Shown in pieces: positions 44,770 through 58,154 of a DNA stretch of 64,000 nucleotides. Location: the NCBI GenBank assembly GCA_030323885.1, contig CM059194.1, forward strand, positions 2,047,889 to 2,111,888, read 5' to 3'. Position numbers and translations under genes: made by a program. The notes beneath the pieces were generated by a model. That model had not been told where the DNA came from, searched no databases, and saw nothing but the letters and a program-made list of their open reading frames with translations. Position 1 is the first letter of the stretch. The number at the start of each line of letters is the position of its first letter. This DNA is from Branchipolynoe longqiensis (lineage: Eukaryota > Annelida > Polychaeta > Phyllodocida > Polynoidae).

Positions 44770-46055
44770 AACGCTCATTCAATCCCATTGTAAAATATTC
44801 CGACTTTTTAGGTCCAGTTCAAAAGTAAATAATAGTTTAAATAAATTCTAAAATATCTCCTTTTCACAAAACTCATATGTGAATCATTAAGACAACTGTT
44901 TTAATCATATTTAAATCATCCAGTTATTTCTATAAAATCATTATTATAATATTCCAATTATATAATTAGCCCTATAAAACCACTCTAATAATACCTAATT
45001 CATTCTATCATGTTGGTAACTACATATGCATAATATTCAAACCAAGTTGTGAAACCATTGTAGATTATGTATATTAAGTGAAGTGATAATTAATATCAGA
45101 TTGTTCTAAGGTTCTACATCAAATATAACCACTGGAGATAAGAACTCTGGAAAATTATTACTGTATTGGTATATTTACATGTATTACTGAATTGAAGTCT
45201 GTTGGTATTATATATTGTATAAAGCGAGGTAAATGCTGAAACTAAGGACATCATATACATAATATAGTTGTTGCAGATTGTAGTTTATTCACCCATACAC
45301 ATAGTCTGTGAAGAATGCCACAGAATGGGTACAATAATTAAGTTAAGAAACTGAGTTTTGTGTGCCTGTTATGGTATGATTTACAGATGCCAGTATCTGA
45401 GGGAGTGTTAGCACACAGGTGACAATGCATGGGGGTTGTGTCTGTGTGAGTGTTTGCAGGACCTGCCAAATCCAGGTGTCAGGCTGGAGGTGGGAGGCGG
45501 AGTGTGTGTGTGTGTGGTGAGTCCTCCCTGCCCCACCTGGTGGCAGTTTGCTGAACTAAAGATGATGCAATATGTAATTCTCAAAGTAAGGCATGTAGAA
45601 ACTCCTACTATTTTGGAGTTGTCCAAATCTAGGTAGTGGTGTTATGTACAGATAAATAGGGTTGATGCTCCCATGTAAGTGTCATTGGTGAACTTGATGG
45701 ACAAATATGTATCTGACTTGGGGTGGGTGGGTTGGCTTCCCCACCCCCTTACCCAGCAGATGGGGAGGGGGCTGGTGGGAGTGGTAGGGGTCCAACCACT
45801 CCAACCCTGCCTACCCTCACCACTGACTGGAGCAGTTTGGCTAAAAAATGCCATGTTACTGTCTCTGACTGAGAATACTCCCAGCAACTGTGTACCTGTA
45901 TTTTGAATGTTTTCCATCTGAACAAAAGAGCTGGGCAGGGGGTGTGGCAGGCAGATGACCTAGAGAAAGCACAGCACGAGGAGCCAGCCACCCCTCCCTA
46001 CTAGACTTTACCACACTTAATTTCTGTTGTGTTACTATTTCTTGGAACTGATATA
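44770..46055. other. No recognised gene
   Basis: AT-rich until 45400, then mixed. No repeat family member or coding motif was recognised. Confidence 0.35.
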
Positions 46056-46059
46056 CTAA

Positions 46060-46112
46060 GCAGATATTGAAAGCAGATATAGTAAGCAGATATAGTAAGC
46101 AGATATAGTAAG
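46060..46112 (+). repeat. 15-bp tandem repeat (AGCAGATATAGTA)
   Basis: Four units of AGCAGATATAGTA with small length changes. Confidence 0.75.
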
Positions 46113-46225
46113 CGGATCATTGCTTGAGTAATACTGAGTAACAGGGCTGAGTGCTTTCCGGCCTCCACACACTGAAGTTAGGGTTCTATTTCCTATAAAG
46201 ATTCTAGCATGTAAAATACCGCTAG

Positions 46226-46440
46226 TAAGCACCATGATCCGATACCCCACTCAGTCACTTAATCCTGATACTGAGCTAGTCAGTCCTTGTCGTGTCTTAT
46301 TAGTGCTGAGTGCCAGGCTAGGTAGCTACAAGTACCAATTTTGTAAGTCAGTGGTTTTACTCAGCTGGAATTCGAACTCCCGACCTTCTGCATGGGTAGC
46401 TGGCCAGCGCTCTTACCAGTTGGGCTCCTGTGTCCAGTGG
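46226..46440 (-). mobile_element. SINE family A
   Basis: Reverse-oriented body (CACCATGATCCGATACCCCA, AGTGCTGAGTGCCAGGCTAG) with a tRNA-like head (GGAATTCGAACTCCCGACC). The 3' half of the SINE is missing. Confidence 0.75.
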
Positions 46441-46627
46441 TTTGGTAGGACTCGTATTGTAACAAGTATTGTTCTGGAAGTTCTCGAGGGGGTGACACAA
46501 AAACACACACACACAAAAAACATTCACCAGGAATCCATTAGGGATCTGTGTTTGTTGAAGAGGCTGTTAATTACTGTCAGTCTTTTTAGTGAGGCATGTC
46601 ATCCCACACACGCCATTCCATATGAAT

Positions 46628-46986
46628 GCTTAAAGATCCATAATCTGATGTTTTTTAGTTTCTCTCATTTTCTAAAATAAATATATAAGGTGATCAGTAT
46701 AAGCTGCCTTACTTTAGCGTAAAGTAACTTTTATTTTAAATGGCTAACTTTTGAGATATTTGACGTGGAAACATGCACAATTAACTTTGGCCAGCTTGCC
46801 AACACCCGGGTCAATACCGCAGGCTTCTGCTGGAACAGGTTCTATTTAACTGCCTCAGTATTCCTTTTTATGTGGTGATAAATGTTTAATAACTGCACCA
46901 GTATCTAAGTTAGATATGTAGAATTAAACTTAATTAATTATTTCGGTTTTGAAAATTTGATGTTTTCATTGGACTATCCAGCCTTA
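46628..46986 (+). mobile_element. TTAA-flanked MITE, near full length
   Basis: TTAAAGATCCATAATCTGAT at the left and TTTTCATTGGACTATCCAGC..TTAA at the right. Internal blocks (AAATGGCTAACTTTTGAGAT, CAGTATCTAAGTTAGATATG) match the family. Confidence 0.7.
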
Positions 46987-47119
46987 AAATAAATGTTAAA
47001 AAACTGTAAACATAACTTATTCAAGCTCTAAAACAGACAAATTAGCTCTGTTGTGAAGTATTCCAAATGAGGGCACACCACAACGCCAGACGGGCAGTTG
47101 AGCATGGGAAGGATTCAGT

Positions 47120-50100
47120 GGGAAGGGGTTTTATGTCCACCCGCTTACAAGTACTTACATCATGAGGATTACCACAATCCCACCACCCGCTTACAACTGC
47201 TTACATCATGAGGATTACCGCTATCCCACCACCCGCTTACAACTACTCACACCATGATGATTACCACTATCCCCTCCCACACAATTACACCCGCTTACAC
47301 CATGAGGATTACCACTATCCCCCCACCCACTTACACCTGCTTACACCATGAGGATTACCACTATCCCACCACCAGCTTACAACTGCTCACACCATGATGA
47401 TTACCACTATCCCCCCACCCACTTACAACTACTTACATCATGAGGATTACCACTATCCCCCCACCCACTTACAACTACTTACATCATGAGGATTACCACA
47501 ATCCCACCACCCGCTTACAACTGCTCACACCATGATGATTACCACTATCCCCCCACCCACTTACACCCGCTTACACCATGAGGATTACCACTATCCCCCC
47601 ACCCGCTTACACCTGCTTACACCATGAGGATTACCACTATCCCACCACCAGCTTACCACTGCTTACATCATGAGGATTACCACTATCCCACCACCAGCTT
47701 ACAACTGCTTACATCATGAGGATTACCAGTATCCCACCACCCGCTTACAACTGCTCACACCATGATGATTACCACTATCCCCTCCCACACAATTACACCC
47801 GCTTACACCATGAGGATTACCACTATCCCCCCACCCGCCTATAATGGCTTACACCATGATGATTACCAGTATCCCCCCACCGACTTACACCTGCTTACAC
47901 CATGAGGATTACCACTATCCCCTGCCCACTTACACCTGCTTACACCATGAGGATTACCACTATCCCACCACCAGCTTACCACTGCTTACATCAAGAGGAT
48001 TACCATTATCCCACCACACACTTACAACTGCTTACACCATGAGGATTACCACTATCCCACCACCCGCTAACAACTGCTTACACCATGAGGATTACCACTA
48101 TTCCCCCACCCGATTACAACTGCTTCGATCATGAGGATTACCACTATCCCACCACCTGCTTACAGCTGCTTACATCGTGATGATTACCACTATCCCCCTA
48201 CCTGCTTACAACTGCTTACACCGTGAGGATTACCACTATTTCCCCACCCACTTACAACTGCTTACACCATGAGGATTACCACTATCCCCCACCCACTTAC
48301 AACTGCTTACACCATGAGGATTACCACTATCCCCCCACCCACTTACACCTGCTTACACCATCAGGATTAGCACTATCACCCCCACACACTTACAACTGCT
48401 TACACCATGAGGATTACCACTATCCCCCCACCTGCTTACAACTGCTTACTCCATGAGGATTACCACTATCCCCCCACCCACTTACACCTGCTTACACCAT
48501 GAGGATTACTCATCACCCCCCACACACTTACAACTGCTTACACCATGAGGATTACCATTATTACCCCCCACCCACTTACAACTCCTTACACCATGGGATT
48601 CCCACTATCCCCCCACCTGCTTACAACTGCTTACTCCATGAGGATTACCACTATCCCCCCCACCCACTTACACTGCTTAACAACCAGGAGGATTACACTT
48701 ATCCCCTCACCCACTTACACCTGCTTACACCATCAGGATTACCACTATCCCCCCACCTGCTTACAACTGCTTACACCATGAGGATTCCCACTATCCCCCC
48801 ACCCGCTTACAACTGCTTACATCATGAGGATTACCACTATCCCACCACACACTTACAACTGCTTACACCATGAGGATTACCACTATCCCACCACCCGCTA
48901 ACACCTGCTTACACCATGAGGATTACCACTATTCCCCCACCCGATTACAACTGCTTCGATCATGAGGATTACCGCTATCCCACCACCTGCGTACATCTGC
49001 TTACATCATGATGATTACCACTATCCCCCTACCTGCTTACAACTGCTTACACCGTGAGGATTACCACTATTTCCCCACCCACTTACAACTACTTACACCA
49101 TGAGGATTACAACTATCCCCCACCCACTTACAACTGCTTACACCATGAGGATTACCACTATCCCCCACCCACCTACAACTGCTTGCACCATGAGGATTAC
49201 CACTATCCCACCACCTGCTTACAGCTGCTTACACCATGAGGATTACCACTATCACCCCACCCCCTTACAACTGCTTACATCATGAGGATTACCACTATCC
49301 CACCACCTGCTTACAACTGCTTAGATCATGAGGATTACCGCTATCCCTCACCCGCTTAAAACTGCTTACATCATGAGGATTACCACTATCCCCCACCCAC
49401 GTACAACTGCTTACACCATGATGATTCCCACTATACCCCCACCTGCTTACACCTGCTTATATCCTAAGGATTAGCACTGTCCCACCACCCGCTTACAAGT
49501 GCTTACACCATGAGGATTACCACTATACCCCCACCTGCTTACACCTGCTTACACCATGAGGATTACCACTACCCCCCACCCGCTTACAACTGCTTACAAC
49601 ATGAGGATTACCACTATACCCCCACCCGCTTACAACTGCTTACACTATGATGATTACCACTATCCCCCCACACACTTACAACTGCTTACACCATGAGGAT
49701 TACCACTATCCCCACATTACACTGCTTAACCATGAGGATTCCACTATCCCCCACGCTTACAACTGCTTACACCATGAGGATTACCACTATCCCCCCACAC
49801 ACTTACAACTGCTTACACCATGAGGATTACCACTATCCCCCACCCACTTACAACTGCTTACACCATGAGGATTACCACTATCCCACCACCTGCTTACACC
49901 TGCTTACAACATGAGGATTACCACTATACCCCCACCCGCTTACAACTGCTTACACTATGATGATTACCACTATCCCCCCACACACTTACAACTGCTTACA
50001 CCATGAGGATTACCACTATTCCCCCACATGCTTACACCTGCTTACACCATGAGGATTACCTCCCCTCACTTAACTGCTTACACCATGAGGTTTACATATC

Positions 50101-51440
50101 CCCCACACACTCTGCTTACACATGAGGATACCATTATCCCCCCACCACTTACAACTGCTTACACCATGAGGATTACCACTATCCCCCACCCACTTACAAC
50201 TGCTTACACCATGAGGATTACCACTATCCCCCCACACACTTACAACTGCTTACACCATGAGGATTACCACTATCCCCCACCCACTTACAACTGCTTACAC
50301 CATGAGGATTACCACTATCCCACCACCTGCTTACACCTGCTGACACCATGAGGATTACCACTATACCCCCACCCGCTTACAACTGCTTACACCATGATGA
50401 TTACCACTATCCCCCCACACACTTACAACTGCTTACACCATGAGGATTACCACTATTCCCCCACATGCTTACACCTGCTTACACCATGAGGATTCCCACT
50501 ATCACCCCCATTCGCTTACACCTGCTTACACCATGAGGATTACCACTATCCCCCCACATGCTTACACCTGCTTACACCATGAGGATTCCCACTATCACCC
50601 CCATTCGCTTACAACTGCTTACACCATGAGGATTACCACTATCCCCCCACCCACTTACAACTGCTTACACCATGAGGATTACCAGTATGCCCCCACACAC
50701 TTACACCTGCTTACACCATGAGGATTACCACTACCCCCCACCCACTTACAACTGCTTACACCATGATGATTACCACTACCCCCCACCCACTTACAACTGC
50801 TTACACCATGAGGATTACCACTATCACCCCCACACACTTACAACTGCTTACACCATGAGGATTACCATTATCCCCCCACCCACTTACAACTCCTTACACC
50901 ATGAGGATTACCATTATCCCCCCACCCACTTACAACTCCTTACACCATGAGGATTACTATTATCCCCCCACACACTTACACCTGCTTACACCATGAGGAT
51001 TACCAATTTTCCCCCACATGCTTACAACTGCTTACACCATGAGGATTCCCTACCCCCCCCCCCACCCGCTTACATGCTTACACCATACCAGTGTGCCCCC
51101 ACCCACTTACAACTGCTTACACCATGAGGATCCACTATCCCCCCACCACTTACCACTGCTTACACCATGAGGATTACCACTATCCCCCCAGCCCACTTAC
51201 AACTGCTTACACCATGAGGATTACCACTATCCCCCACCCAGTTACAACTGCTTACACCATGAGGATTACCACTACCCCCCACCCACTTACAACTGCTTAC
51301 ACTATGAGGATTCCCACTATCACCCCCATTTGCTTACAACTGCTTACACCATGAGGATTACCAATATCCCCCCACCCACTTACAACTGCTTACACCAAGA
51401 GGATTACTGCCATCCCCCCCACCTGCTTACACCATGAGGC
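47120..51440 (+). repeat. 4.3-kb minisatellite, ~43-bp unit, about 100 copies
   Basis: The unit is TTACAACTGCTTACACCATG, AGGATTACCACTATCCCCCC and ACCCAC. Variants (ACATCATG, CACACACTT, CCACCTGC) recur in blocks, showing higher-order duplication. Frames with TAYTMRITTIP/YNCLHHEDYHYP repeats are artefacts; units of 43 and 44 bp keep changing the frame. Confidence 0.95.
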
Positions 51441-51462
51441 TTCCCACCATCCCACACCCTGC

Positions 51463-51555
51463 TGGCCGCCATCTTGGAATCCAAGATGGCGGCCACCAAC
51501 CACTTCTGTAAATGATTCCATTGTATTCCTAGACGCAGAAAACATAGGTTTCCTC
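51463..51555. repeat. Dispersed repeat with 31-bp palindrome
   Basis: A perfect 15-bp inverted repeat with a one-base centre (51464-51494; each half GGCCGCCATCTTGGA) is followed by CACTTCTGTAAATGATTCCA. Each half includes the complement of AAGATGGCGGC, a YY1-like motif. It matches 41215-41295 inverted and forms the right border of the minisatellite. Confidence 0.75.
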
Positions 51556-51683
51556 ATTCTCCACCTGTCATTCACATCAATGCTTTGATCTGTATGTTCT
51601 TGTATAACTGTCCACCTAGATTCTTCTACGTTTGTTTAATGGTATCAACATTTATATTTAGGACTGGATGTTAACAGGTTGCT

Positions 51684-51793
51684 GGAGTCTTATGCCCTGG
51701 CAACAACTAAGGTCATATCAGGACGGGTACCGACTTGTGATAGTGCATACTCATGGCGGCTTTATAGTGCAGCACAACTGGGAAATCAGGCGT
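51684..51793 (-). mobile_element. SINE family A fragment
   Basis: Only the 3' part: CATATCAGGACGGGTACCGA, CTTGTGATAGTGCATACTCA, TGGCGGCTTTATAGTGCAGC. Confidence 0.75.
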
Positions 51794-51914
51794 TGCTGGT
51801 ATTATGTAATTGCAAGCACTATATATGACTTATGGACATCAACTACTTACAAGCTTGAGGGATGACTATATAACTCTGCACTGACTGGTAAGGAGCCACA
51901 TAGACAGCCAGGAA

Positions 51915-52130
51915 CAGATAGGGTGATTGCATCAGGGAGTCTAGGTAGCGTAATGATTATAACACTAGACCTGAATGGCAAGAAGTGTCGAATCGAAGAC
52001 CTGCTCGAGGTCCAATATTTCCCAATTTCATCACCTTAACTCTCTAGGTGCAATATTTCCCAATTTCATCACCTTAACTCTCTAGGTGCAATATTTCCCA
52101 TGTTCATCACCTCGACGACGATCCAAAGGA
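51915..52130 (+). mobile_element. SINE family B with internal triplication
   Basis: GATAGGGTGATTGCATCAGG, CTAGGTAGCGTAATGATTAT, then GGTCCAATATTTCCCAATTT. A 42-bp piece (CAATATTTCCCAATTTCATC, ACCTTAACTCTCTAGGTG) is present three times at 52010-52105. Confidence 0.7.
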
Positions 52131-52454
52131 AAACATTTGATGAATGACTCCGAAATAAAGGGCAACTCATCCATGGTGGCCATCTTTAATGGCGACAAGA
52201 TATTGACCAACTGTTGAATGAAATAATAGCCGCACCCATCTAGTTAAATAGAAAGCACGCTCCCGCACCTCAGGTGTATTTAATTGAGCTGTGAGGAGTC
52301 CCCTTGTGAGAACAAACCCTACTCCTTTTTTGATCAAATAATCTGTTTGTGGAATAAATAGAAACCAATTAGTAGCCATTCACACGCCCTGTCCTTCACT
52401 CTCCCCCCCCCGTGTTCCATCTGGGTTATTTCCTCACACTGGGACTAAAAAGCC

Positions 52455-52905
52455 CCGGACCCTCATCCGGGGTGGTCCGTGGCGATCCGGGGTGATCCGT
52501 GCCTCGTCCGGGGCTCGTCCGTGGTGATCCGGCGTGATCCGTCGTGATCCGGGGTGATCCGTGGCTGGTCCGGGGTCCGCCCCGGATGTTTTAAAAGGTT
52601 CGATCCGGCATGGTAGTGGTAGTAGTAGTAGTAGAGAAACTGCCCCGGACCACCCTGGACAGCCCGGACAGGCCCCAGACCACCCCTTGACAGCCCGGAG
52701 AGGCCCCGGTTCACCCCCGCACTACCCGGACCACCCCTGGACCACCCCTGGATGGGCACCGACCGGGTAGGTGTGACTGCGAGGCAAACAACGACGAAAA
52801 CAGCCATTTTATCCCGGGCGGTCCAGGACATTCCGGGCGAGTGGTCCGGGGGTGGTCCGGGTCAAATTCCAGGGCTCGTGCTGGTAGGTGTGACTGGGCC
52901 CACGG
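52455..52905. repeat. GC-rich GGTCCGGGGTGATCCG repeat
   Basis: Degenerate units of GGTGATCCGTGG/GTCCGGGG up to 52610, then complement-type units (CCCCGGACCACCC) to 52750 and again GGTCCGGG near 52835-52862, so the array changes strand. The frame at 52463-52831 is an artefact. Confidence 0.75.
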
Positions 52906-52974
52906 CACATGTACTCTCACAAGATAATAACAACTCCTGACCTAGTTAAAACAGGCCCACACTCCGCCATTGTC

Positions 52975-53875
52975 ACCACAATCACTTAGAAATGTAAGTG
53001 TATCAGGCCAATCATCACTAAAAGTTATAACCATTAGCCTTTCAGTCTAATCATCACTCACAACTATAAATGTTACCATATCAGTTCAATCATTACTCAC
53101 AAATATAACCACTAGCATATCAGTTCAATCATTACTCACAGTTATCACCGTTATCCTATCCGTAACAAATATCACTCACAGCTATACCCATTAGTCCATC
53201 AGTTCAATCATTACTCAAAACTATAACTGTTAGCGTAACAGTTCAATCATTACTCACAACTATAAATGTTAGTATATCAGTGCAGTCATTAGTCACAACT
53301 ATAACCCTTAGCATATCAGTTCAATCATTACTCACAACTATAAATGTTAGTATATCAGTGCAGTCATTAGTCACAACTATAACCCTTAGCATATCAGTTC
53401 AATCATTACTCACAACTATAACTGTTACCCTATTAGTTCAATCAAACCTCAAACTATAATGTTTAGCCTATCAGTCCAATCATCACTCACAGCTATACCT
53501 CTTAGCCTATTAGTCCAGGCATTATTCACAGGTATAAAGATTATCCTAACAGTCAAATCATAACTCATAACTATACCCATTAGTGTATCGGTCCAATCCT
53601 TACCCACAACTATAGCCGTTAGCCTATCAGTCCAACGATCACTCCCAGCTATAACTGTTCGTCTATCACTACAACCGTCACTCACAGCTATAACCATTAG
53701 CCTGTCATTCCAATCATTACTCACATGTTTACCCATTAGCCTATCAGTCCAATCATTAGTCACAACTAGAATTGATAGCCTATCAGTGCAATCATTACTC
53801 ACAACTATACATGTTAGCGTACAATCCAAGCATTACTCACAGCTAGAACCATTAGCCTATGAGTCCACCCGACGC
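52975..53875 (+). repeat. ~36-bp tandem array (ATCAGTTCAATCATTACTCA)
   Basis: About 24 units of TATCAGTTCAATCATTACTC and ACAACTATAACCGTTAGC. Units are contiguous and diverged by up to about 20%. Confidence 0.9.
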
Positions 53876-54024
53876 TCTAACTAAATCAACATGGCTGCCA
53901 ACTCATGGGAAGCTATTGCCCAGGTACAAAACACTTACCACTGATACCTTAACAACATTTGTCTGTTATCACACTGCTTCAAGTTTTCAAAAAAAACACC
54001 GCTGGTATTAACATTTAAACACAA

Positions 54025-54225
54025 CCAGTGATCTGACATGTACACATCTTACCAGTGGTCTGACATGTACACATCTTACCAGTGCTCTGGCATGTACACA
54101 TCTTACCAGTGCTCGGACATGTACACATCTTACCAGTGCTCTGGCATGTACACATCTTACCAGTGCTCTGACATGTACACATCTTACAAGTGCTCTGACA
54201 TGTAAACATCTTACATGCTGATGAA
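54025..54225 (+). repeat. ~31-bp tandem array (GACATGTACACATCTTACCA)
   Basis: Six to seven units of GACATGTACACATCTTACCA plus GTGCTCT. Confidence 0.9.
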
Positions 54226-54489
54226 TACAATATTTTCCAAAAAAACACACACACACCCAAAACCAAGATTGAGATCTCGGCCTAACATTGCTGCTCAGTA
54301 TCATTATTGCTCATCAGCGAACCAATATCGCCCTTTCATTGTCATTTATTCTAATAGTTCTTGCCATTTCTTGTATTATATCTCCAGGTTGCTAGCGAGG
54401 ATCTGACAGGTTACAGCGGAGCTCCTCCGGCGTAGGATACTGGTAGGATTTGTTCATTTGTGTTATCTTGGGCTGACTCCATGTTGACC

Positions 54490-57045
54490 TGTGTATTTGT
54501 GTAACAGAGTGGCTGTGTGGCTCAGCGGCCGGGTGGCTGTGCAGAAGTGTGGCTGTGTGGCTGGGAGGATATGTGCCTGTGTGGGTGTGTGGCTCTGTGC
54601 CTGTGTGGTTGTGTGCCTGTGTGGTTGTGTGCCTGTTTGCCTGTGTGGCTGTGCGCGGTTGTCTGGCTCTATGCCTGTGTGCATGTGTGGATGTGTAACT
54701 GTGTGGTCGTGTGGCTGTGTGACTGTAGCTGTGTGGATATGTGACTAATTGTGTAACTGTGTGGTTGTATAGCTGTGCCTATTTGACTGTAGTTGTATGG
54801 CTGTGTGAGTGTGTGGCTGTGTGACTATTTGGCTGTGTTGCTGTGTGGCTGTGTGACTATTTGGCTACGTGGCTGGATTACTGTGCGGCTGTGATTGTGT
54901 GGCTGTGTGACTGTGTGGATGTGTGACTGTGGTTGTGTGACTGTGTTGATGTGTGACTGTGTGACTGTGTAACGGTGTAACTGTGTAACTGTGTGGTTGT
55001 GTGACCGTGTAAAGGTGTGGCTGTGTAACTGTGGCTGTGTGACTGTGATTGTATGACTGTGTCGCTGTGTGACTGTGTAACTGTGTACCTGTGTGGTTGT
55101 GTGACTGTGTAACTGTGTAAATGTGTGGCTGTATAACTGTGTGGCTGTGTGACTGTGATTGTATGACTGTGTGGATGTGTGGCTGTGTGACAGTGTGACA
55201 GTATGACTGTGTGGCTGTTTGACTGTGATTGTATGACTATGTGACTGTGTAACTGTGTGGCTGTGTAACTGTGTGATTGTATGACTGTGTGGATGTGTGG
55301 CTGTGTGGCTGTGTGACTGTGATTGTATGACTGTATGGCTGTGTTGATGTGTTGATGTGTGACTGTGTGATTGTGTAACTGTGTAACTGTGTGGATGTGC
55401 GAATGTGTGACAGTGTGACAGTGTGGCAGTATGACTGTATGACTGTGTTAACTGTGTGGATGTGTGAATGTGTGACAGTGTGACAGTATGACTGTCTGGC
55501 TGTGTGACTGTGTAACTGTGTGAATGTGTGACTGTGTGACAGTGTGACAGCATGACTGTGTGGCTGTGTGACTGTGTGACTGTGATTGTATGAATGTGTG
55601 GCTGTGTGGCTGTGTTGCTGTGTTGCTGTGTGACTGTGTAACTGTGTAACTGTGTGGATGTGTGACTGTGTGACTGTGTGATAGTGTGACAGTATGACTG
55701 TCTGGCTGTGTGACTGTGTAACTGTGTGGATGTGTGACTGTGTGACAGTGTGACAGTATGACAGTGTGACAGTGTGACAGTATGACTGTGTGACAGTGTG
55801 ACAGTATGCCTGTCTGGCTGTGTGACTGTGATTGGGTGGTTGTGTACCTGTGTGGCTGTGTTGCTGTGTAATTGTGTAACTGTGTGGATGTGTGACTGCA
55901 TGCCTGTGTGACAGTGTGACATTATGACTGTCTGACTGAGATTGGGTGGTTGTGTACCTGTGTGGCTGTGTTGCTGTGTAACTGTGTAACTGTGTAACTG
56001 TGTGGATGTGTGACTGTATGCCTGTGTGACAGTGTGACAGTATGACTGTGTGACTGTGATTGGGTGGTTGTGTACCTGTGTGGCTGTGTGACTGTGATTG
56101 TATGACTGTATGGCTGTGTTGATGTGTTGATGTGTGACTGTGTGATTGTGTAACTGTGTAACTGTGTGGATGTGCGAATGTGTGACAGTGTGACAGTGTG
56201 GCAGTATGACTGTATGACTGTGTTAACTGTGTGAATGTGTGAATGTGTGACAGTGTGACAGTATGCCTGTCTGGCTGTGTGACTGTGTAACTGTGTGAAT
56301 GTGTGACAGTGTGACAGCATGACTGTGTGGCTGTGTGACTGTGTGACTGTGATTGTATGACTGTGTGGCTGTGTGGCTGTGTTGCTGTGTTGCTGTGTGA
56401 CTGTGTAACTGTGTAACTGTGTGGATGTGTGACTGTGTGACTGTGTGATAGTGTGACAGTATGACTGTCTGGCTGTGTGACTGTGTAACTGTGTGGATGT
56501 GTGACTGTGTGACAGTGTGACAGTATGACAGTGTGACAGTGTGACAGTATGACTGTGTGACAGTGTGACAGTATGCCTGTCTGGCTGTGTAACTGTGATT
56601 GGGTGGTTGTGTACCTGTGTGGCTGTGTTGCTGTGTAATTGTGTAACTGTGTGGATGTGTGACTGTATGCCTGTGTGACAGTGTGACAGTATGACTGTGT
56701 GACTGTGATTGGGTGGTTGTGTACCTGTGTGGCTGTGTGACTGTGTAACTGTGTGGATGTGTGACTGTATGCCTGTGTGACAGTGTGACAGTATGACTGT
56801 GTGACTGTGATTGGGTGGTTGTGTACCTGTGTGGCTGTGTGACTGTGTAACTGTGTGGATGTGTGACTGTATGCCTGTGTGACAGTGTGACAGTATGACT
56901 GTGTGACTGTGATTGGGTGGTTGTGTACCTGTGTGGCTGTGTGACTGTGTAACTGTGTGGATGTGTGACTGTATGCCTGTGTGACAGTGTGACAGTATGA
57001 CTGTCTGACTGTGATTGGGTGGTTGTGTACCTGTGTGGCTGCGCT
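54490..57045 (+). repeat. 2.5-kb GTGTGACTGTGTGGCT tract
   Basis: Octamer-like units (TGTGTGACTG, TGTGTGGCTG, TGTGTAACTG). Larger structure is present: 55321-55890 recurs at 56096-56665 (offset ~775 bp), and a ~114-bp unit with GATTGGGTGGTTGTGTACCT repeats about four times at 56590-57040. The His/Thr/Ser frames of 365 and 615 residues on the minus strand are artefacts. Confidence 0.95.
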
Positions 57046-57326
57046 AACTACGTAGTGCCATGTCTGTATTGCTGCATATCTCACACAGCTGCAGTGGTAG
57101 TGTGGAGCCTACCAGCTGCATAGCCACTTACCCACACACAGAGAACAACGCCCACTTGTGTCAGGTGCCTGCCCATACCAGTATCGAGGGAGATGAGCAA
57201 GCTGTCCGAGCTGCTCTGAACGGTGCTGTTTGACCTTGTCGGACCCCTCACTCTCATCTAAAAGGGCACATGTTTATATCACTACACCGTAAGGAAGGTC
57301 GATATATATGGGTGGTTGGATAATTG

Positions 57327-57650
57327 TTGTCATTTTATGTCCTAGCAAAATCTAAGGTCATATCAGTAGGGGTACTGACTTTTGACAGTGCACACTCATG
57401 GCGACTTTATAGTGCCGCCCCACTGGGAAATCAGGCCACCGGCACCATGACCCGATATCCCACTCAGTCACATTATCCTGATACTGCACTAACCAGCCCT
57501 CGCCCTATCCTATTAATCACAAGCGCCCGGTTAGGTAGTGACATGTATCAGTTTGATAAGTCATTGGTTTGACTCGGCTGGGATTCGAACTCCCGACCTT
57601 CTGCACGGGAAGCATGGGGTGTACCGATTCGGGCACCACGTCTGGTGGGT
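57327..57650 (-). mobile_element. SINE family A, full length
   Basis: The minus strand shows the head (GTGCCCGAATCGGTACACCC, GGGAGTTCGAATCCCAGCC) and the complete body to CCTAGCAAAATCTAAGG inverted. Good A and B boxes. Confidence 0.85.
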
Positions 57651-57799
57651 GCATATATGTGTGTGTTGGAAGTTTCTCTAGACTTTGCCATAATCAAAGT
57701 TGTTCTCCCAGAGTCATGTACACAGGTAGAATCAAGCAAAGGTTGACCCTTTCTCACTCATTGCCAAACAAACAACAAACAATTCGTTTTATTTGTACA

Positions 57800-58140
57800 T
57801 CGATTATTGCTTTATTTGTTTCTTAATTACTTCCCAGACTTACACCACATTAATGTTGTTTTATTTGCTTACTAACCATGTCCAATGATTAGTATAATTA
57901 ATTGCTATTGTTTTATTTGAAAAGTAATTCATTCCAAGGCTTACTATAACTTGGGATTATTATTGTTTCATTTGTTTATTAATTACTTCCAATGCTTTGT
58001 ATAAATTAATGTGTGTTGCTTTATTTGCTTACTAATTACTTCAAAGGTTTATTATGCATTAATTGATATTTTTTATTTGTTTCTTAATTACTTTCAAGGT
58101 TTACTCTGAATTAATAGTGTTTTTTTGCATATTTAATACA
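57800..58140 (+). repeat. ~62-bp AT-rich tandem repeat
   Basis: Five to six units of TTTTATTTGTTTCTTAATTA, CTTCCAAGGTTTACT and AATTAATG. Divergent. Confidence 0.7.
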
Positions 58141-58154
58141 TATTTTCAATATAG

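Noticed and set aside
47844..51354. Many frames with YNCLHHEDYHYP repeats, looking like a repeat protein
   Set aside because: The 43/44-bp unit is not a multiple of three throughout and frames break constantly; no conserved frame.
52720..52831. Signal-peptide-like start on the minus strand (frame 52463-52831)
   Set aside because: It continues into the GC-rich repeat and has no domain.
52975..53875. Possible CRISPR-like array (regular ~36-bp repeats)
   Set aside because: Units are contiguous and diverged, with no unique spacers of constant length. The window is clearly eukaryotic.
55237..57084. 615-residue open frame (and the 365-residue frame at 54825-55922)
   Set aside because: His/Thr/Ser/Gln repeats produced by the GTGTGACT tract, which lacks stop codons in some frames. 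No non-repetitive domain.
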